From NCBI RefSeq assembly GCF_002954265.1, contig NZ_PPSL01000003.1, positions 62,001-126,000 of the forward strand: a DNA stretch of 64,000 bases, written 5' to 3'. The position numbers and the translations under genes were made by a program. The DNA is from Flavipsychrobacter stenotrophus (GTDB lineage Bacteria > Bacteroidota > Bacteroidia > Chitinophagales > Chitinophagaceae). Below the pieces are notes generated by a model. The model ran no database searches. It had not been told where the DNA came from and was given only the letters and a program-made list of their open reading frames with translations. Below, in pieces: positions 60,738-64,000 of the stretch (positions within the stretch are counted from its first letter, which is position 1; every line of letters begins with the position of its first letter).

Positions 60738-62048
60738 TCATTTCCCCACCTCGCCCTGCTTAACAAATTGCTTATCTACATCGCCAAACTTACCCAGGTC
60801 ATTAAACACTGCGTCGGCTTTATGAAAATAGAACGGAAGATCGTTGTGGCTCCAGAATGCCTTGTCATATTTATAGGCGCCGTATTGCCGTAATCTGGGA
60901 TAAAACTCCTTCAGATGATCCGCAGTAGTATAGCGGGAAATAGAATCGCAGCGCCATTCAAAAACATCACTGATCACATAGATCTTATTACCCCAACCCG
61001 CATTGTAAAAATCATCGGTATACTGCCTGCGCAGTGTTTTCAGATACCACTTATCTTTTATCAGTTCATATTCGGCTATCAGCTCAGCATTATTGAATTC
61101 AAAAAAATACTCCTTCTTAGGATAGATAAAATTAAGCTGGCTTTCATGAGGGTAGTAATACCCCGGGTTTCTAACAGCCTTGCGCTGTACCCTTACAAAT
61201 GCCAGGCTGCTTCTGTCTATGATCAGTTGACCCGTTTCATACGCCTCACTCCTGAACGCCTGCGTTACAACTGGGTCTTGTACGCCATGCCTTTCACTTG
61301 AATATGCCTTGCAGAGGTAGTTGATCACATAATAATCTCCCGGCTCATAGGTAGTATCAAAGTTGAATGTATAGGAGTACAATTTATTGTTAGCAATGGA
61401 GCTGGTGGCCAGGTGATATACTGGATTTTCCTCCATCAGGTCAGCTACATTATCACGGGCTTCATTGCTGGGATTTTCAAAAAATAAGCTCCGCCTTGTC
61501 TGGCGCTCCGCAAACGCTTCTGTGGAGTGTATGCCCTTTTTCTCCTTAGTCAGCTTGAACATCACTATAGGTTGCGCTTCTATCAGGTTCACAAATGTAT
61601 TATTTACCTGCTGGTATTGCCGGTAAGAAGAGAAGGCAAAATAGCTGTTACTTTCATAGTTGGTGGGAATGGCGGCAACGGCTTTATGTACAATGCCTTC
61701 GGCACTTTCGCCAACTATCTCCGCCTCTTTAAGCGCATAAGCGCCTACCTCAAGGTATACTCTTTCAACACTATCAAAGGTGCGCTTGTGTTGTAGCGTT
61801 GTCTTATAACCAACCACTGAAACTTTGAAGGTCATTTGTTTCAGTTCCGCAGGAATGGTAAATATAAAATTGCCAATATCATCGCCCAGCACTGTACTGT
61901 TGGTTTCCTCCAGCGTGATGACAGCAAATGGAATAGCGGAAGAGTCGCGCGTATTGATCAGCAGTCCTTTAAAGGTAGTCTGCGCAAAGCTGGGTAGCCC
62001 CAATAGGAAAACGTAAATGGCAGACAGGAGAAACAGACGGGTTTTCAT
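60738..62048 (-). CDS. Exported carboxypeptidase-regulatory-like (CarboxypepD_reg) protein
   Basis: A 436-residue protein with signal peptide MKTRLFLLSAIYVFLLGLPSFAQ, an N-terminal CarboxypepD_reg-like beta-sandwich (about 24-110; FKGLLINTRDSSAIPFAVITLEETN...GNFIF...VSVVGYKTTL), and a C-terminal region of about 300 residues like the non-barrel part of DUF5686-type surface proteins. It has no TonB plug or barrel. A paralogue lies at 63247 beyond a GT8 gene. The start at 62048 is preferred because a consensus promoter (62079-62108) covers the longer frame start at 62081. Function unknown; probably a surface or outer membrane-associated protein. Confidence 0.82.
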   Translation of the reverse strand: MKTRLFLLSAIYVFLLGLPSFAQTTFKGLLINTRDSSAIPFAVITLEETNSTVLGDDIGNFIFTIPAELKQMTFKVSVVGYKTTLQHKRTFDSVERVYLEVGAYALKEAEIVGESAEGIVHKAVAAIPTNYESNSYFAFSSYRQYQQVNNTFVNLIEAQPIVMFKLTKEKKGIHSTEAFAERQTRRSLFFENPSNEARDNVADLMEENPVYHLATSSIANNKLYSYTFNFDTTYEPGDYYVINYLCKAYSSERHGVQDPVVTQAFRSEAYETGQLIIDRSSLAFVRVQRKAVRNPGYYYPHESQLNFIYPKKEYFFEFNNAELIAEYELIKDKWYLKTLRRQYTDDFYNAGWGNKIYVISDVFEWRCDSISRYTTADHLKEFYPRLRQYGAYKYDKAFWSHNDLPFYFHKADAVFNDLGKFGDVDKQFVKQGEVGK

Positions 62049-62078
62049 TGCCGGTAGATTTAATAGGTGCCCCTTAGC

Positions 62079-62108
62079 CAAATTTACTTAATAAATCTGT
62101 CCGTACAA
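62079..62108 (-). promoter_or_regulatory. Promoter of the CarboxypepD_reg gene, TTG-N19-TAAATTTG
   Basis: On the minus strand TTG (62108-62106) and TAAATTTG (62086-62079) are 19 bases apart, a full consensus match. Confidence 0.6.
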
Positions 62109-62127
62109 TAGAATAAAAGGCTAATTT

Positions 62128-62135
62128 TAGTTTTG
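62128..62135 (+). promoter_or_regulatory. -7 box TAGTTTTG of the GT8 gene
   Basis: TAGTTTTG matches TAnnTTTG and lies 38 bases before ATG 62174, back to back with the divergent promoter at 62079-62108. A -33 TTG was not seen. Confidence 0.4.
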
Positions 62136-62173
62136 CAACAAATGAATAAGGCCACCTTAAAAACAAGCGATAA

Positions 62174-63055
62174 ATGACCGGTACCAACACTGTTACATTG
62201 GTAGTGGTAAGCGATGATCATTATATGATCTTAGTGGCTGCGCTTATCAGTTCGGTTGAGGCACACCTTGCACCGGGTAAGCAGCTCGATCTGTGGATCG
62301 TAGAGGATGAGGTGACGCAGGAGAACATTGATAAGATGGAGGCTTCTGTGAATAAAAATGTTACCACTATTCATTGGCAGAAGCTGGTCGATGTGATCCC
62401 CCTGGGCTGGTCTTTACCTATAGATCACAGCAGCTACCCGCTCAATATTTACATGCGGTTATTCATACCGTATTTTATGCCCAAAGACATAAAAACGGTG
62501 CTCTATCTTGATGCCGACATGATCGTGCAAAGAGACATCTCCCTGCTGCTCAATGAAGATATCGATCAGTTCACCATTGGTGCGGTATTAGATCCGCGCC
62601 TGAAGACGTTCGATAACCATTGGGGGGGCATCAAAAACTATAAAGAACTGGGCTTTAAAGGCGACACACCTTATTTCAATACAGGCCTGTTGCTCATCAA
62701 TGCACAAAAGTGGCGCGATGACGAGACCACAGAAAAGATATTGGCTGTTATCAACAACAATAAGAAATACGCTAATTACCCCGACCAATATGGCATGAAC
62801 ATAGTGCTGCATGACCAATGGTTACAACTCGATAAGCGCTGGAACAATTTCGTTACCGAGCCTTTCACCGACCCCTACATCATCCACTATGTAGAGCGGA
62901 AGCCTATCTATTCAACATTTAAGAACGGCGAAAAGTACAAACAACTCTTTTACAAATACCTCGACACCACTGCCTGGAAAGGAACAAAACCCGTCACCGA
63001 GTCGGCCCGCTACGTAAAAAAGATCAAGAACATTATCGCCAAATTCAGGAAGTAA
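62174..63055 (+). CDS. Glycosyltransferase family 8
   Basis: A 293-residue GT-A retaining transferase of the LgtC/galactosyltransferase type. The opening VTLVVVSDDHYMILVAALISSVEAHL, the metal-binding D113-A-D115 in LYLDADMIVQRD, FNTGLLLINAQKWRD, and DQYGMNIVLHDQWLQLDKRWNN with the late HY in IIHYVERKPI are all family hallmarks; donors are usually UDP-galactose or UDP-glucose. The C-terminus is basic (KKIKNIIAKFRK), consistent with peripheral membrane attachment for lipopolysaccharide synthesis. It lies between two paralogous secreted-protein genes, without an obvious functional link. Confidence 0.9.
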   Translation: MTGTNTVTLVVVSDDHYMILVAALISSVEAHLAPGKQLDLWIVEDEVTQENIDKMEASVNKNVTTIHWQKLVDVIPLGWSLPIDHSSYPLNIYMRLFIPYFMPKDIKTVLYLDADMIVQRDISLLLNEDIDQFTIGAVLDPRLKTFDNHWGGIKNYKELGFKGDTPYFNTGLLLINAQKWRDDETTEKILAVINNNKKYANYPDQYGMNIVLHDQWLQLDKRWNNFVTEPFTDPYIIHYVERKPIYSTFKNGEKYKQLFYKYLDTTAWKGTKPVTESARYVKKIKNIIAKFRK

Positions 63056-63096
63056 TACCAGTATACCTCTTAACGACAAAAAACAAAAGAAGTGTG

Positions 63097-63130
63097 TCAT
63101 TGCGAGCTCTTCGCGAAGCAATCTCAAGTT
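63097..63130. repeat. Short GTCATTGCGAGC-type repeat
   Basis: GTCATTGCGAGC followed by TCTTCGCGAAGCAATCTC is a widespread intergenic repeat type in diverse bacteria, with TTCGCGAA at its centre. It lies directly upstream of the 74-bp repeat copy. Confidence 0.55.
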
Positions 63131-63166
63131 TGGACGTATTCGTTTTGTAACACTCCGCCCACCCCC

Positions 63167-63239
63167 AATGTCATGGTGAGCCGCAAGCCTGCACCGAGTT
63201 CATCCAAGTGAACCACGACATTCGCGCGAACACATTCGT
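63167..63239. repeat. 74-bp dispersed intergenic repeat, copy 2
   Basis: AATGTCATGGTGAGCC to CACATTCGT aligns with 9276-9349 over its full length with roughly three quarters of bases identical, including AGTGAA and GACATTC blocks, and the same inverted ends. Confidence 0.7.
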
Positions 63240-63246
63240 CAACACC

Positions 63247-64000
63247 CTACCACGTTACTTCCTTCGCCCCTTCTTTTACAAACTGCTGTTCCACCACTCC
63301 CCATCGCAGTAGGTCTTTAGACACCGCATCTTTATCCGCGAAATGAAATGGCACATTGCTATTATCCCAGAATTCTTTGTTGTAACTGTATACTCCGTAC
63401 TGCCGTAGCTTAGGGTAAAACGCGTTTACCAGGTCTCCCGTAATATACCTTGATATTGAGTCAGACTGCCATTCAAACATGTCCGTAATATCAAACTCTT
63501 TGGTGTCTTCATACTTGTCAAAAAAATTCGTTCTATATTTTCGGTAGAGCCTTTTGGTATACCATTTGCCGCTTCTTTCTTCATATTCCGCTTCCAGTTC
63601 GCCCGCTACAAACTCGAAAGTATTTTTACCATCGTTGGTATAGTTTGCCCCACCAGAATAGGGAAACACATAATGCGGATTTCTGCAGGCTTTGCGTGTT
63701 ATCTTTTTTATAGCGAGTGTTTGCCTATCAATTACTAACCGGCCAATTTCGTAGCTGGCGCCCTTAAATGTCCCTTCAATATCACCCAAAAAGCCATAGT
63801 TTTCTTTCGATGTTGTAGGGCACAAATAGTCAATAACATAGTCGCTGAATTTTTCTGACGTATCAAAGCTAAACTGGTACATGATCAGCCTGTTGGGCGC
63901 TATAGAACTATTGGCAAGATTGTACACCGGGTTTTCATCCATCAGGAACGACACGTTGTCTTTGTGCTAGTTGCTAATGTCTGTATAATATGCACTGCGT
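63247..64000 (-). pseudogene. Paralogue of the CarboxypepD_reg protein, with amber codon, 5' end beyond window
   Basis: The minus-strand frame from the right edge to 63247 aligns with the C-terminal half of the 60738-62048 product: DENPVYNLANSS against EENPVYHLATSS, IDYLCPT against INYLCKA, the QLIIDRSSLAF-type segment, EFAAGELEAEYE-like strand, and a shared end FHxADAV...QFVKEG. Upstream of the downstream GTG (63954) the homologous frame reads RSAYYTDISN, then TAG (63969-63967), then HKDNVSFLMDENP, so a stop replaces one residue of an otherwise aligned stretch. It is probably a recently inactivated gene, or a base-call error. The N-terminal half lies outside the window. Confidence 0.75.

Overview
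The window looks like a chromosomal segment of a Bacteroidota bacterium, most likely in the Chitinophagaceae/Sphingobacteriia neighbourhood (the family-level placement is inference). The grounds are: promoters of the Bacteroidota type (TTG-N18/19-TAnnTTTG) ahead of several genes, secreted proteins with type IX secretion (T9SS) type A and CHU_C-like C-termini, PKD/Ig-repeat giants, families typical of the phylum (DUF2480, DUF1015 next to serC, a short NuoG without the molybdopterin domain), and a low-GC, intergenic-repeat-rich background. No rRNA, tRNA, CRISPR array or complete insertion sequence was seen.

Layout. 1-4215 (minus): 5' part of a giant secreted PKD-repeat protein whose signal peptide is out of frame across an A10 tract. 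4450-8317 (minus): DUF2480 protein, a lipoprotein, an M28 peptidase and a cyanophycinase-like peptidase. 8511-14165 (plus): L,D-transpeptidase, a small unknown protein, MerR-type regulator, thioredoxin-like protein, histidine ammonia-lyase, a small membrane protein, a glycosyltransferase and a DUF1801 protein. 14216-17662: fatty acid desaturase (minus), aldo/keto reductase and a T9SS protein with a CxxCH motif. 17844-22208: very large hybrid histidine kinase. 22244-25983 (minus): endonuclease III, DUF1015, SerC, DUF502. 26117-28248: acetyltransferase and an NHL-repeat secreted protein.

28315-36640 is a surface-glycan locus: flippase, FkbM methyltransferase, GDP-mannose 4,6-dehydratase, GT2, an unknown protein, sugar C-methyltransferase, a second Gmd-like SDR with an altered active site, and a GT9. 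A LamG/Ig-repeat CHU_C protein follows on the minus strand (36649-39072).

39256-55268 is the complete respiratory complex I operon, nuoA-N, with a near-consensus promoter and a strong terminator. It is interrupted by genes that are not complex I subunits: a 69-aa membrane protein (between nuoC and nuoD), an SRPBCC protein plus an exported NTF2-like protein (between nuoE and nuoF), an intact MNT-HEPN toxin-antitoxin pair (between nuoG and nuoH) and a second MNT gene followed by a decayed HEPN gene (between nuoH and nuoI). This embedding of one live and one dead toxin-antitoxin cassette around nuoH is the most unusual feature of the window.

55278-64000: DinB-like protein, then an Hpt - FIST - hybrid kinase signalling module whose kinase is split by a one-base frameshift, an M48 lipoprotein peptidase, a GlsB/YeaQ-like membrane protein, and two paralogous carboxypeptidase-regulatory-like proteins flanking a GT8; the second paralogue carries an in-frame amber codon. 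Dispersed intergenic repeats (a 74-bp element in two copies, palindromic C/T-G/A-rich elements, and 7-bp tandem repeats directly upstream of hutH, nuoF and nuoM) punctuate the region. Four genes carry reading-frame lesions, so a sequence-quality check against raw reads is needed before calling them all biological.
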